Assembly (NCBI GenBank): GCA_963662905.2
Contig: CAXXFD010000001.1
Coordinates: 1-64,000, forward strand
Reading direction: 5' to 3'
From: G963662905 sp963662905
GTDB taxonomy: Bacteria; Bacteroidota; Bacteroidia; Bacteroidales; WRLA01
DNA length: 64,000 bases
The translations under genes and the position numbers were made by a program. Of the stretch, positions 8,449 through 17,134 are shown one piece after another. The notes below the pieces were generated by a model, which saw only the letters and a program-made list of their open reading frames with translations, was not told where the DNA came from and did no database searches. How positions within the stretch are numbered: the stretch's first letter is position 1; each line of letters begins with the position of its first letter.

Positions 8449-9441
8449 TTAATTATTATTTTCGTCCTGATGATAAAAACGGTCAATTTTTTCAAAAATA
8501 TTCCAAACGGCATCCTTATCTTCCACTTCCATCAGCATCATTCGAAAAGTTTTAAAATGATCAATTCCTTTAAAATATTTGACATAAAGTTTACGCATTT
8601 CGATTACGGCTGCACGTTCTCCTTTATGTTCTATTTCTGCCTCAAGATGGCGTTTGCAAAGTTTCAAGCGGTCATCAAGCGAAACACGTGTATCCAGAAT
8701 ACCGTTATTTAAATAATTTTTTACTTGTGAAAAAAGCCACGGATTTCCGATTGCAGCACGTCCGATCATTATTGCATCAACGCCGCATTGCTCAAAACGC
8801 ATCTTTGCCACCTGCGGTGAATCCACATCCCCATTACCGATAACGGGTATTTTCATGCGCGGATTTTGCTTTACGGCTTTGATCAAATCCCAATCGGCTT
8901 CACCGCCGTACATCTGGCTGCGCGTCCTGCCGTGTATGCTTATTGCTTTAATGCCGACATCCTGCAATTGTTCGGCCACTTCCACAATAGGCTTATGGGT
9001 ATGATCCCAGCCCAGGCGCGTTTTAATAGTAACCGGCAGATCCACGGCATCCACAACCGCTTTGGTAATGCGTAGCATTTTGGGGATATCTTTCAGTATT
9101 GCTGATCCGGCACCCTTGGCAACAACTTTGCGCACCGGACAGCCCCAATTGATATCAATCAAATCGGGTTTTGCCTCTGCAACTTTCTGCGCTGCCAGCC
9201 GCATGCTTTCCTCATCGTGCCCGAAAATCTGAATCGCTACCGGACGTTCCTTTTCTTCAATGCGCGATTTTTCCACACTTCGGTTCACATCGCGGATTAA
9301 AGCGTCGGAAGACACAAATTCCGTATAAACCAAATCTGCTCCGTATTCACGGCAAATCAAACGGTAAGGCAAGTCCGTGATATCTTCAAGGGGTGCCAGA
9401 AAAACCGGAAAGTCACCAAAATCAATATCCCCTATCTTCAT
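8449..9441 (-). CDS. dusB: tRNA-dihydrouridine synthase (DusB type)
   Basis: A 330-residue TIM-barrel flavoenzyme that reduces specific uridines in the tRNA D-loop using FMN and NADPH. N-terminal APLEDITDLPYR and YTEFVSSDAL are the Dus signature. The active-site cysteine is in DINWGCPVRKV, and SIHGRTRSQMYGG and IPVIGNGDV are the FMN phosphate and substrate-binding segments. The start is placed at the ATG at 9441 (MKIGDIDFGDFPVF), because the longer reading frame adds ten unconserved residues toward the divergent neighbour. Among Bacteroidota the single Dus is usually of the DusB group; the assignment to DusB is by overall similarity. Confidence 0.94.
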   Translation of the reverse strand: MKIGDIDFGDFPVFLAPLEDITDLPYRLICREYGADLVYTEFVSSDALIRDVNRSVEKSRIEEKERPVAIQIFGHDEESMRLAAQKVAEAKPDLIDINWGCPVRKVVAKGAGSAILKDIPKMLRITKAVVDAVDLPVTIKTRLGWDHTHKPIVEVAEQLQDVGIKAISIHGRTRSQMYGGEADWDLIKAVKQNPRMKIPVIGNGDVDSPQVAKMRFEQCGVDAIMIGRAAIGNPWLFSQVKNYLNNGILDTRVSLDDRLKLCKRHLEAEIEHKGERAAVIEMRKLYVKYFKGIDHFKTFRMMLMEVEDKDAVWNIFEKIDRFYHQDENNN

Positions 9442-9487
9442 GCATGCAATCCTTTTGTATTTTAGCGTCAAAAATAATCATTTACCC

Positions 9488-10423
9488 ATGAACAGCAGCT
9501 CATTCCTCAATAAATACAGTCCATTCATGCAATTGCTCATCTTTTTGATGCTTGCCATTGCATCGCTTCTTTTTGTCAGTTTGCTGGCGATTTTAGTCAG
9601 CTTTTTTATCTGGGGTTCGGATTTTATTTTCAATTCGGCTCTTACGGCCGATATGAATGATCCGGCACAAATTGCCTTTTTAAAGCTGTTTCAGTTTGCC
9701 AACCAGCTGGGCATGCTGGTGATTCCTGCCTTTGCTTTTGCTTTGATTGCACAAAAGAAAGCATATCTGAATTATCTCGGTTTAAAAACAAACCCAAAGA
9801 TCATCCCTTCAGCATTAACAATAGTGTTGATATTTAGCATGTTGCCATTTATAGTACGCCTGGCAGAATGGAATGAAGCATTGGAATTGCCTGCCGCACT
9901 CTCGGGTCTGGAAACCTGGATGATGGAACAGGAAGCCAAAGCGGCACAGATTGTTGAGATCTTCCTTAATGTTCGGGGAATCCCTGCCCTCTTGGCCAAT
10001 GTGCTGATTATAGCAATTATGCCTGCTTTGGGCGAGGAGCTGGTTTTCCGGGGCGTTTTGCAGAATATTTTCAGCCGCTGGACGAAAAACGCTCATATGG
10101 GAATTATCATTACCGCTGTGCTTTTCAGTGCAATCCATATGCAGTTTTACGGCTTTTTGCCCCGTTTCTTACTGGGAATGATCTTTGGCTACCTTTATTT
10201 GTGGTCGGGAAGTTTATGGCTGCCCATTTTGGCGCATTTCATCAATAACTTTGGCGCAACCATTGCCGGTTATCTTGCTTTCAATTCTGTAACAGAAACT
10301 TCCGCTGAGGATTTTGGCCATACCGAATCGTATGCGCTCATTACCGCTTCTTTTTTCATCAGCATCGCCATTATCAGCTTGATTTATAAATATTACAGGG
10401 ACGGCAAAACGAAGGCGGAATAA
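9488..10423 (+). CDS. CPBP-family intramembrane glutamic endopeptidase
   Basis: A 311-residue polytopic membrane protein with roughly eight hydrophobic segments. The three CPBP (CAAX protease/Abi) motifs are present: GEELVFRGVLQ (EExxxR), FSAIHMQF (FxxxH) and AHFINNFGA (HxxxN). The glutamates and histidines form the intramembrane active site. The family includes bacterial relatives of type II CAAX prenyl endopeptidases, and some members give bacteriocin self-immunity; the substrate here is unknown. The ATG at 9488 is chosen because the longer frame overlaps the divergent dusB start and its extra residues are not membrane-like. Confidence 0.9.
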   Translation: MNSSSFLNKYSPFMQLLIFLMLAIASLLFVSLLAILVSFFIWGSDFIFNSALTADMNDPAQIAFLKLFQFANQLGMLVIPAFAFALIAQKKAYLNYLGLKTNPKIIPSALTIVLIFSMLPFIVRLAEWNEALELPAALSGLETWMMEQEAKAAQIVEIFLNVRGIPALLANVLIIAIMPALGEELVFRGVLQNIFSRWTKNAHMGIIITAVLFSAIHMQFYGFLPRFLLGMIFGYLYLWSGSLWLPILAHFINNFGATIAGYLAFNSVTETSAEDFGHTESYALITASFFISIAIISLIYKYYRDGKTKAE

Positions 10424-10426
10424 AAA

Positions 10427-10459
10427 CTTCATCGGATAAAATGAAGTTATCCGATGAAG
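10427..10459. terminator. Bidirectional hairpin terminator between convergent genes
   Basis: A perfect 13-bp inverted repeat CTTCATCGGATAA ... TTATCCGATGAAG with a 7-base loop. On the minus strand it is followed by TTTTTA, so it best serves the C10 protease gene. It also lies 4 bp behind the CPBP gene. Confidence 0.8.
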
Positions 10460-10471
10460 CATTCTTAGGTA

Positions 10472-11896
10472 TTATTTGATGAGTTTATACACACATGCAT
10501 CCTCCACATCCAGCAGATAAACTCCTTTTGGCAGTTTAGAAACATTGATTTTCGCTCTTGGGAAACGGAGCATATCGGTTTGCAGCAAACGGCCATCCAG
10601 GCTAAAAATACGTGCTGCTTTTTCGCCGGACATTTGGTCAGATTCAATAAAAACTTCATTAGCAGCAGGTAATGGGAAAATTTTCAAATCTATCTGCTCC
10701 TGCTCCTGCACGCTCACCTGATATTCCCATGCGGCAATATCGAGTACAATACCTTCGATGGATGTAAGGTTATAAGGAGCGCTTTCGGGTGGCATACGAT
10801 ACCAGGCATTGGCTTGCCCGCCCCAACCAAAATTCAGATGAAAGAACTCGTCGGTATTATAACCATCAGCAACAACATTATGCCCGGCTGTTACAGGAGG
10901 TCCGTCCAAAAGCCCGACCTGCGCCGGATGGGCGTTCATCATGTTCTGCTTTAACCGGTCCACAATAGTAGTATCCTCCGGATAAACCAGTTTGCAAGTA
11001 TCATATCCAAAACGTTGCCAGGCATTATGTGCCTGATGAATGCCATAAGTCCCACTGACGGAAGAACTGTACACCTGTTTGGCGGCAATGCCACAGGCAA
11101 AGCTCAGTGCGGCAATCTGCTCCATATTTATTTCGCCATCAGAATTATAAATATTTTCAATTTCCTGCAAATAAACATTAAGCTCAGGAAATGAAGGAAA
11201 ATCATGTTCTTCGTGTGCGTCGTCGATCATATACTGATTGCCTGCACCAAAATTATGGAAGTAGTCGTCATCATCTGTAAAAGTTGTATTGAAGATCTCT
11301 TTATTATAGTTCAGAATCATCGCCATAGCAGTTGCCGGACAACCCACCAGGCTCCGGTTTCCGGTATTGAGGTCAACAGGGCACATTGCGTTATACGGCG
11401 CGCTTTGCTTCCAGTTTGTTTCGAGCCATCCACCGCTTGATGTTGTTCCTTCCGGTGGCCATTGTTCAAAAACAGCAGACAAGCGCTCAGCCGAACGCAG
11501 CATTGCACGGCTCCGGCTTATGCCCCATTTCTGTTCTTCTGCCATTTGCTGCCGCTTCCGGATGTCATTTTTAATAAAAACCATCGCTTCTTGCCATTCC
11601 GGGCTTTGCGCATCAAAACTTCCCTTAAAAGAATAGGCCAGCACGTCACATAAGCGCTCATCGGACGGAATCAGGATAAATCCTTCCGGTTCTAAATGAA
11701 CAAGCCATGCCATCGCCTGCCCCGACTCAGTGACCGGTTCCATTTCTGACAATTCACTCCTGATGTTTTTGTAATTTACGAATTCTTCTGCAAGCCCCCG
11801 GGCCTCCTGCCTGCTAATTTCTTGTGCCCAAACAGATGCTCCTGCCAGAAATACCAACAGCAGGGCAAATGTTAGTTTAACTAATAATTGCTTCAT
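10472..11896 (-). CDS. Secreted C10-family cysteine protease (streptopain-like) with type IX secretion domain
   Basis: A 474-residue protein. The start at 11896 puts a clean signal peptide (LTFALLLVFLAGASVWA, cleaved near residue 24) at the N-terminus; the longer frame runs into the upstream gene. Residues about 25-130 look like the Spi-type inhibitory propeptide (AMAWLVHLEPEGFILIPSDE). The mature domain has the nucleophile C186 in LVGCPATAMAMILNY and H339 in TAGHNVVADGYN, followed by HLNFGWGG, the C10 signatures of SpeB and interpain. Residues about 400-474 are a type A T9SS sorting domain (LKIFPLPAANEVFIE ... LPKGVYLLDV). It is inferred to be exported as a zymogen through T9SS. It lies 67 bp downstream of the AraC regulator. 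Confidence 0.94.
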   Translation of the reverse strand: MKQLLVKLTFALLLVFLAGASVWAQEISRQEARGLAEEFVNYKNIRSELSEMEPVTESGQAMAWLVHLEPEGFILIPSDERLCDVLAYSFKGSFDAQSPEWQEAMVFIKNDIRKRQQMAEEQKWGISRSRAMLRSAERLSAVFEQWPPEGTTSSGGWLETNWKQSAPYNAMCPVDLNTGNRSLVGCPATAMAMILNYNKEIFNTTFTDDDDYFHNFGAGNQYMIDDAHEEHDFPSFPELNVYLQEIENIYNSDGEINMEQIAALSFACGIAAKQVYSSSVSGTYGIHQAHNAWQRFGYDTCKLVYPEDTTIVDRLKQNMMNAHPAQVGLLDGPPVTAGHNVVADGYNTDEFFHLNFGWGGQANAWYRMPPESAPYNLTSIEGIVLDIAAWEYQVSVQEQEQIDLKIFPLPAANEVFIESDQMSGEKAARIFSLDGRLLQTDMLRFPRAKINVSKLPKGVYLLDVEDACVYKLIK

Positions 11897-11963
11897 TTGG
11901 TTTGTAATTTGGGTTAGATTACAAAGCAAGAAAGAAAATCTGGATCTGACTTGTGAAAAACTG

Positions 11964-12884
11964 CTAATTTGTTTCAGTCCATAATGATGGTGCGCTCCCA
12001 AAGTATTTTTTAAAACAGGCTGAGAAGCTATGCACATCGGGGAAACCCACAAAGGCAGCAATTTCGCTGATGGTGTTTTTTCTTCTGCTGATCAATAAAG
12101 CCGCTTTCTCCATGCGGCATTTGATATGGTACTGATGCGGGCTCAGGCCAAAAGCCTGTTTAAAGCTTCGGATAAAATGAAAATCCGACATCATGGCAAT
12201 TTCGGACAGCTCACTTATGCCGGGATTTTGTGCCGGGCTGTCGTCTATATAATTTTTTGCAAGATTTAAACGACGCAGCAACTCCATTTTTGTAGATAAT
12301 TTTTTACTGTTAAGCCGGTCAAGTTGGAGCATCACATCACCGGAAGCCTGAACAGCAGATGCTGCCAGATAGTAAAACAGTTCTTCCTGAAGAGTTCCTG
12401 TGGTATGCCCTGTAGCAATATCCTGAGCAATTCGTCGGAACAAATGCCAATGGCCGGATGTGGCCTGAGGGAAAAGAAGCTCCGGGAAGCCCTGCCAATT
12501 GGAAAAATCCTTTAAAGGTTCATCCAGTTTTTTTGTATCTCTTTGCGTTAAATCATTCAAAACATTATGCAGGCATTTTTCGGAGAAATAAAAGCATACG
12601 CCTTTGACCTGTTCATCAGAATCAATACGCGAAATGTAACTGCTGTTTTTATTGACCAAAAACACCTGATCGGGGACTAAGTCTATTCTTTTATCGCCCA
12701 AATAATACGTTTCTGTTCCCCGGAGTGTAATTTTCAGGGAGTAGCCACGACTCGTTTCCACATCTTCAAAATACCGGATCGCAGAACAAACAATATGGTT
12801 TTTGTCCGCAGGCAGTTTATCAAAGGTAGCATCCTCCCCCAGCCTGTAGATATTATCTTCCGGTATATGAAGCCTTTGTTTCAC
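11964..12884 (-). CDS. AraC-family transcriptional regulator
   Basis: A 306-residue protein. The N-terminal half is a cupin-like sensor region (SLKITLRGTETYYLGDKRIDL, then VFLVNKNSSYISRID). The C-terminal 100 residues form the two helix-turn-helix AraC domain, with ISELSEIAMMSDFHFIRSFKQ and TISEIAAFVGFPDVHSFSACF, and the SPHQYHIKCRMEKA linker between them. The ligand is unknown. Directly downstream on the same strand is the C10 protease, its most likely target or co-transcribed partner. A TAnnTTTG box lies only 4 bp before the ATG. Confidence 0.92.
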   Translation of the reverse strand: MKQRLHIPEDNIYRLGEDATFDKLPADKNHIVCSAIRYFEDVETSRGYSLKITLRGTETYYLGDKRIDLVPDQVFLVNKNSSYISRIDSDEQVKGVCFYFSEKCLHNVLNDLTQRDTKKLDEPLKDFSNWQGFPELLFPQATSGHWHLFRRIAQDIATGHTTGTLQEELFYYLAASAVQASGDVMLQLDRLNSKKLSTKMELLRRLNLAKNYIDDSPAQNPGISELSEIAMMSDFHFIRSFKQAFGLSPHQYHIKCRMEKAALLISRRKNTISEIAAFVGFPDVHSFSACFKKYFGSAPSLWTETN

Positions 12885-12888
12885 AGAT

Positions 12889-12896
12889 CAAAACTA
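12889..12896 (-). promoter_or_regulatory. -7 box of the AraC gene, suggesting a nearly leaderless mRNA
   Basis: The minus strand reads TAGTTTTG, with the ATG (12884) four bases later. If this is the true -7 box, transcription starts at or next to the start codon. Confidence 0.5.
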
Positions 12897-12928
12897 CAAA
12901 AAAGCCTGCTTCAAAAAAAAGCAGGCTT
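12897..12928 (-). terminator. Rho-independent terminator of the lipoprotein operon
   Basis: A 10-bp perfect stem (AAGCCTGCTT with AAGCAGGCTT, 12902-12911 and 12919-12928) followed on the minus strand by a T-run. It separates the lipoprotein gene from the AraC gene. Confidence 0.88.
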
Positions 12929-12952
12929 CGTTCCATAAGGAAAATAAACACA

Positions 12953-13348
12953 TTAGTTTCCCAGGCTCATTTTCCAGCAACCATCATCATTGATCATAGT
13001 TACATCGTCTGTATCTTCCTCGCCATTGCCCATCACCATTTTAAGGGTCACTTTGGCTTTTTTGCCATCTTCATCGATTTTTTCTTCCACTACTTCAATG
13101 GACTTGATCCCGCCCTGGCTATCGGCTTCGGCTTTGCCCATTTGGAGCAGTCCTTTTACTTTCTCTTTTTCCTCGTCGGTCATATCTTCTTTCCCAACAT
13201 AAAGGTTATCCATTACATAGTCCATATCGCCATCAGCCAATTTCTGGTTGATTTTAACGGCTTTATCGCCGGGGGAAGAAGATCCGCCACAGGCCATAAA
13301 AAGGCTGACGCCAAATAATACTGCAAAAAACAAAACAAACTTTTTCAT
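12953..13348 (-). CDS. DUF4878-type small lipoprotein
   Basis: A 131-residue protein with a lipoprotein signal peptide and lipobox (SLFMACGG, cysteine at residue 20). The mature part begins GDKAVKINQKLADGDMDYVM and continues into an NTF2-like fold segment (AKVTLKMVMGNGEEDTDDVTM, then DGCWKMSL), typical of the DUF4878/lumazine-binding-like lipoproteins of Bacteroidota. The family has no defined biochemical role. The inner membrane or periplasmic face is the expected site. It starts 10 bp after the upstream amidase-like gene and probably shares its transcript. Confidence 0.8.
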   Translation of the reverse strand: MKKFVLFFAVLFGVSLFMACGGSSSPGDKAVKINQKLADGDMDYVMDNLYVGKEDMTDEEKEKVKGLLQMGKAEADSQGGIKSIEVVEEKIDEDGKKAKVTLKMVMGNGEEDTDDVTMINDDGCWKMSLGN

Positions 13349-13358
13349 AAAACTGGTT

Positions 13359-14003
13359 TTAATGGTTAGAATTAGGATTGAATCCTGAAATTATTGTCAA
13401 AGGTGCGTAGGAAAGCAATGTTCCCGGAAACAGGATTTTGCTTTTTACGGGAAATGAAATGCTATCAAAATGATTATTTGTCAAATATACTCCCGTTGAA
13501 AGGAATGCTTCGTAAATCAATTCCGTGCAATAAAGCTTTGAAGGCTCATTCAACTGATATTCATCATCAAACAGGATTTTGCTTTCAAAAAAAGCGAGGG
13601 CATTTTCGGCTGCGATGCTTGTGGTTTCGTTTGAATAAGCCGTTCGGTAAATTGCTGCCCGTGCGCATTTTTTGTAGGAAAGAAATTCTCTGATCCTTTC
13701 CTTTCGCACATAATCAGGCCCTTTGCTTTCTCCGGGGACAGCATGTACCACAAAAGTATGGCCTTTTTCCTTTACGATCATACCGGCATGGGAATAAGGG
13801 CTTTGGCTGTTTTCATCGCTCATCAGCACTGCATAGCTGCTGATGCTCTTGCCTCGCCTGAAAACCAGGTCCCCGTTTAGGAAATCATCCTCCGAGCACA
13901 AAAATACATCAAGGCGTTTCTCATACGCAATGCGATGAAGCACTGAATACGAACATTCAACAGCTAAAAACAAGGCAATGAAAAGCAAAGTGAGACGGTA
14001 CAT
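13359..14003 (-). CDS. YiiX-like permuted papain-fold hydrolase
   Basis: A 214-residue protein with a hydrophobic N-terminus (LTLLFIALFLAVEC) that acts as a signal or anchor. The core matches the YiiX/YebB-like permuted NlpC/P60 group: NGDLVFRRG near residue 44, YSHAGMIV with the active-site histidine, and KLYCTELIYEAF with the catalytic cysteine at the C-terminal side, the order expected after circular permutation. The family is predicted to cleave amide bonds in cell wall or lipid-linked substrates, but this is not shown for this member. It is first gene of a two-gene transcript with the DUF4878 lipoprotein. Confidence 0.83.
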   Translation of the reverse strand: MYRLTLLFIALFLAVECSYSVLHRIAYEKRLDVFLCSEDDFLNGDLVFRRGKSISSYAVLMSDENSQSPYSHAGMIVKEKGHTFVVHAVPGESKGPDYVRKERIREFLSYKKCARAAIYRTAYSNETTSIAAENALAFFESKILFDDEYQLNEPSKLYCTELIYEAFLSTGVYLTNNHFDSISFPVKSKILFPGTLLSYAPLTIISGFNPNSNH

Positions 14004-14020
14004 CTTTTTTGGTTGAACTA

Positions 14021-14028
14021 CAAAAGTA
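14021..14028 (-). promoter_or_regulatory. -7 box of the amidase/lipoprotein operon
   Basis: The minus strand reads TACTTTTG, matching TAnnTTTG, 17 bp before the ATG at 14003. Confidence 0.55.
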
Positions 14029-14089
14029 AGAAGACTTTAGATCATTGTCAATAAATATCCTGATAATTGTAATTTAGTTTGATACGCAT

Positions 14090-14123
14090 AAAAAAAACCG
14101 CAACTGTTTTCACAGATGCAGTT
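14090..14123 (-). terminator. Rho-independent terminator of nrdJ
   Basis: On the minus strand AACTGCA pairs with TTGCGGTT (one G-U), extended by CTG/CAG around a TGAAAA loop, followed by a run of T. It lies about 30 bp behind the nrdJ stop. Confidence 0.85.
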
Positions 14124-14156
14124 TTTTCAGTAATCAGTTAATATTAAAACAATTTC

Positions 14157-16889
14157 TTAGCCACATTTAGAGTAACCACAGGATTTGCAGACCAAACAGC
14201 CTTCCTGGTAAATCAGGCCGTTAGGCTCACCACAACTGGGGCAGGCCGCATCTTTTGGCTTGGCGCCATCGGAAACGAATTTCTTGAGTGCACGTCCCAC
14301 GCCAACAGTCCAGGTATTGATGGAATCATTGTCGAGGGTCAGTTTGGAAACCAAATCCACCACATTGGTCAAAGGCATGCCGTGGCGAAGGATTCCGCTG
14401 ATCAGCTTGGCGTAGTTCCAATAGGTTTTATCGAACGAACGCGAAAGGCCTTCGATGGTTGTTTTATAGCCTTCTTTGTCTTCAAATTGAAAATCGTAAC
14501 GGCTTTTGCCTGATTCTGTGCGATTTTTGATTACCCATCCTTTTTGCACCCAGTTTGGCGCATAAAACCCTTCGGCCTTTCCGGTAAATATCTCATAAGG
14601 CCGTCCATCGAGGATACCCACAACGGCAACCCATTTTTCTTTTTCATTTTGGAAACGTACAACAGAAGCTTCCAGTTTTTTCGGACGTGGAGGAGCCTGA
14701 TTTTCTTCAATGGCCTGCTTCTCTTTTTTCTTGGGTTTATCGCTGATCAAAACACCTGAGCGGCTTCCATCGCGATAAACGGTCATTCCTTTACATCCCG
14801 ATTCCCAGGCTGTTTTATAAATATCGCCAATCAGTTCTTCTTTCACATCGGAAGGCAGGTTTACGGTAACACTGATGCTGTGATCTACCCACTTCTGAAC
14901 AGCTCCCTGCATTTTTACTTTGGCAACCCAGTCCACATCATTGGCTGTTGCGCCAAAATAAGGAGAAGCCTCGATCAATTCCTGCAGTTTGTCTTCCGGA
15001 TATGTTTTTACCTCATCCGGATTATAGCCATTGGCTTGGAGCCAGGTAATAAAACGCGGATGGAACACATTGTATTCTTCCCAGGCATCGCCTACCTCAT
15101 CCACAAAAGTTACATTGGATTTTCTGTCGTTGGGATTTACTTTACGGCGGCGCTTATAGCTCACCATAAACACAGGTTCAATGCCTGAAGTAGTTTGTGT
15201 ACAGATACTTACACTGCCTGTAGGAGCAATGGTAAGCAGTGCAATATTGCGGCGGCCATATTTTTTCATCTCATTATAGATGAAAGGGGCCTCTTTGCGG
15301 ATACGCTGGATGAATGGGTTATTCTCTTCTTTTTTATAATCATAAACTTCAAAGGCGCCCCGTTCTTTGGCCATTTGCACGCTGGAACGGTAAGCTTCGA
15401 GTGCCAGCAGTTTATGAACTTCCACGGAAAAATCGATTGCTTCTGCGGAGCCATAGCGCACGCCAAGGGCCGCCAGCATATCTCCTTCGGCAGTAATTCC
15501 AAAACCGGTACGTCTTCCTTCGAGTGCTTTTGCACGGATTTTTTCCCAAAGCTTGCGCTCGATACGCTTAGTTTCTTCGTCTTCGGGATCGCTGTTAATT
15601 TTTTCGAGGATTTTATCAACTTTTTCAACTTCGAGGTCAACGATATCATCCATCATTCGTTGTGCTGCGCGTACATGCTTCGCAAAAAGTTCGGAGTTAA
15701 AGCTGGCATCTGCTGTGAAAGGTTTTTCAACATAAGAATAGAGGTTGATGGCCAGCAGGCGGCAGCTATCGTAGGGGCAAAGCGGGATTTCGCCACAGGG
15801 GTTTGTAGAAACAGTAGTAAAGCCTTTATCGGCGTATGAATCCGGCACAGACTCACGGATGATTGTATCCCAGAACATAATTCCCGGCTCAGCCGATTTC
15901 CATGCATTATGAACGATTTTTTCCCAAAGCTTACGGGCTTTAATCGTTTTGGTATAAGTAGGTGCATCGGAATCTATTGGATATTTCTGCACAAAATCGC
16001 CATCACTGACAACTGCACGCATAAATTCATCATTCAGCTTAACGGAAACATTTGCTCCGGTAACTTTTCCGGCTTCCATTTTTGCATCGATAAAATCTTC
16101 TGCATCGGGATGGGAAACGGAAATACTCAGCATAAGGGCACCACGACGGCCATCCTGAGCCACTTCGCGGGTGGAATTGGAGAAGCGTTCCATAAAGGGC
16201 ACGATACCGGTGGATGTAAGCGCACTGTTTTTCACCGGGCTGCCTTTAGGGCGAATGTGCGACAGGTCATGTCCCACACCACCGCGTCTTTTCATCAGCT
16301 GCACCTGTTCCTGATCTGTTTTCATGATAGCTCCGTAAGAATCGGAAGCACCATCGTTGCCAATAACAAAGCAATTGGACAGGGAAACAATTTGGTGTTC
16401 ATTTCCAATACCCGACATCGGGCTTCCCTGCGGGATGATGTATTTAAAATCGCGGATCAGCTCATAAACTTCCTCTTCGCTCATGGGATTAGGATATTTT
16501 TGCTCGATGCGTGCAATTTCGGAAGCAATGCGCCTGTGCATATCTTCCGGGCTGGATTCGTAGATATTGCCGGCAGAATCTTTCAGGGCGTATTTATTTG
16601 CCCATACATTGGCGGCCAGCTCATCGCCTTTAAAATATTCGGTCGCTTTTTTCACGACCTCATTATACTCATAGATTTTTTCGGTTTCAGTTTTTTTAGG
16701 AGTCATATCAGGTATTTGTTCACTTTCTTTTTGTTTTGCCTGAACATCAACTTGAAGCTTTTCCGGTTTTTCTTCATTACGTGATGCTCTGTTTGGCCTC
16801 ATTCTTTTCTTTAAGATTACTCCGTACAGATCCTGTTCCTGCACGTCTTGTTCTTCGATTTGCTGTTCGGGAAAAAGGCTGTTATCCAT
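14157..16889 (-). CDS. nrdJ: Adenosylcobalamin-dependent (class II) ribonucleotide reductase
   Basis: A 910-residue enzyme that makes deoxyribonucleotides from ribonucleotides. Redox cysteine C173 sits in VSLSNCFVIG. RRGGVGHDLSHIRPKGS and REVAQDGRRGALMLS are nucleotide-binding segments. NPCGEIPL (363-370) holds the N-x-C-x-E radical-cysteine and acid-base motif. The C-terminus carries a zinc-ribbon-like set of four cysteine pairs (CPSCG ... CLVCKSCGYSKCG), as in many class II enzymes. The first 70 residues are a charged low-complexity extension rich in Glu, Gln and Lys. No nrdAB or nrdD is nearby. I see no cobalamin riboswitch in the 245 bp upstream. Regulation is therefore not evident from the sequence. 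Confidence 0.96.
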   Translation of the reverse strand: MDNSLFPEQQIEEQDVQEQDLYGVILKKRMRPNRASRNEEKPEKLQVDVQAKQKESEQIPDMTPKKTETEKIYEYNEVVKKATEYFKGDELAANVWANKYALKDSAGNIYESSPEDMHRRIASEIARIEQKYPNPMSEEEVYELIRDFKYIIPQGSPMSGIGNEHQIVSLSNCFVIGNDGASDSYGAIMKTDQEQVQLMKRRGGVGHDLSHIRPKGSPVKNSALTSTGIVPFMERFSNSTREVAQDGRRGALMLSISVSHPDAEDFIDAKMEAGKVTGANVSVKLNDEFMRAVVSDGDFVQKYPIDSDAPTYTKTIKARKLWEKIVHNAWKSAEPGIMFWDTIIRESVPDSYADKGFTTVSTNPCGEIPLCPYDSCRLLAINLYSYVEKPFTADASFNSELFAKHVRAAQRMMDDIVDLEVEKVDKILEKINSDPEDEETKRIERKLWEKIRAKALEGRRTGFGITAEGDMLAALGVRYGSAEAIDFSVEVHKLLALEAYRSSVQMAKERGAFEVYDYKKEENNPFIQRIRKEAPFIYNEMKKYGRRNIALLTIAPTGSVSICTQTTSGIEPVFMVSYKRRRKVNPNDRKSNVTFVDEVGDAWEEYNVFHPRFITWLQANGYNPDEVKTYPEDKLQELIEASPYFGATANDVDWVAKVKMQGAVQKWVDHSISVTVNLPSDVKEELIGDIYKTAWESGCKGMTVYRDGSRSGVLISDKPKKKEKQAIEENQAPPRPKKLEASVVRFQNEKEKWVAVVGILDGRPYEIFTGKAEGFYAPNWVQKGWVIKNRTESGKSRYDFQFEDKEGYKTTIEGLSRSFDKTYWNYAKLISGILRHGMPLTNVVDLVSKLTLDNDSINTWTVGVGRALKKFVSDGAKPKDAACPSCGEPNGLIYQEGCLVCKSCGYSKCG

Positions 16890-17134
16890 TTTAAAGTGTG
16901 CGCTTATTGATGAATATTATTTGGTGAATAAGATTTACATTGCTGAAAAAAGTCCTTGCAATATACTTAGAAAACAAGCGTCAGACTATAAAAAATTATC
17001 AACAGGGAAACTAACAATTTGGGCTAATCTTTTGATACAAAATTCTTAAGAATACTGAAAACTGCTGCTGGCAAAGGTTTGGGGAATATGGAAGAAAATT
17101 TAGCCCATTTTGGTCAAATCGAAAAGATCGTAAA

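Noticed and set aside
11897..12061. Longer N-terminus for the C10 protease
   Set aside because: The extra 55 residues are not conserved-looking, overlap the AraC gene and would bury the signal peptide.
15195..15839. A 214-residue plus-strand frame inside nrdJ
   Set aside because: It lies antisense within the nrdJ coding sequence, has a composition typical of a shadow frame (Phe and Cys rich) and no family motif.
16890..17134. Cobalamin riboswitch upstream of nrdJ
   Set aside because: I could not find the GCCACTG B12-box or a matching multi-stem layout by eye. Listed as a check rather than a feature.
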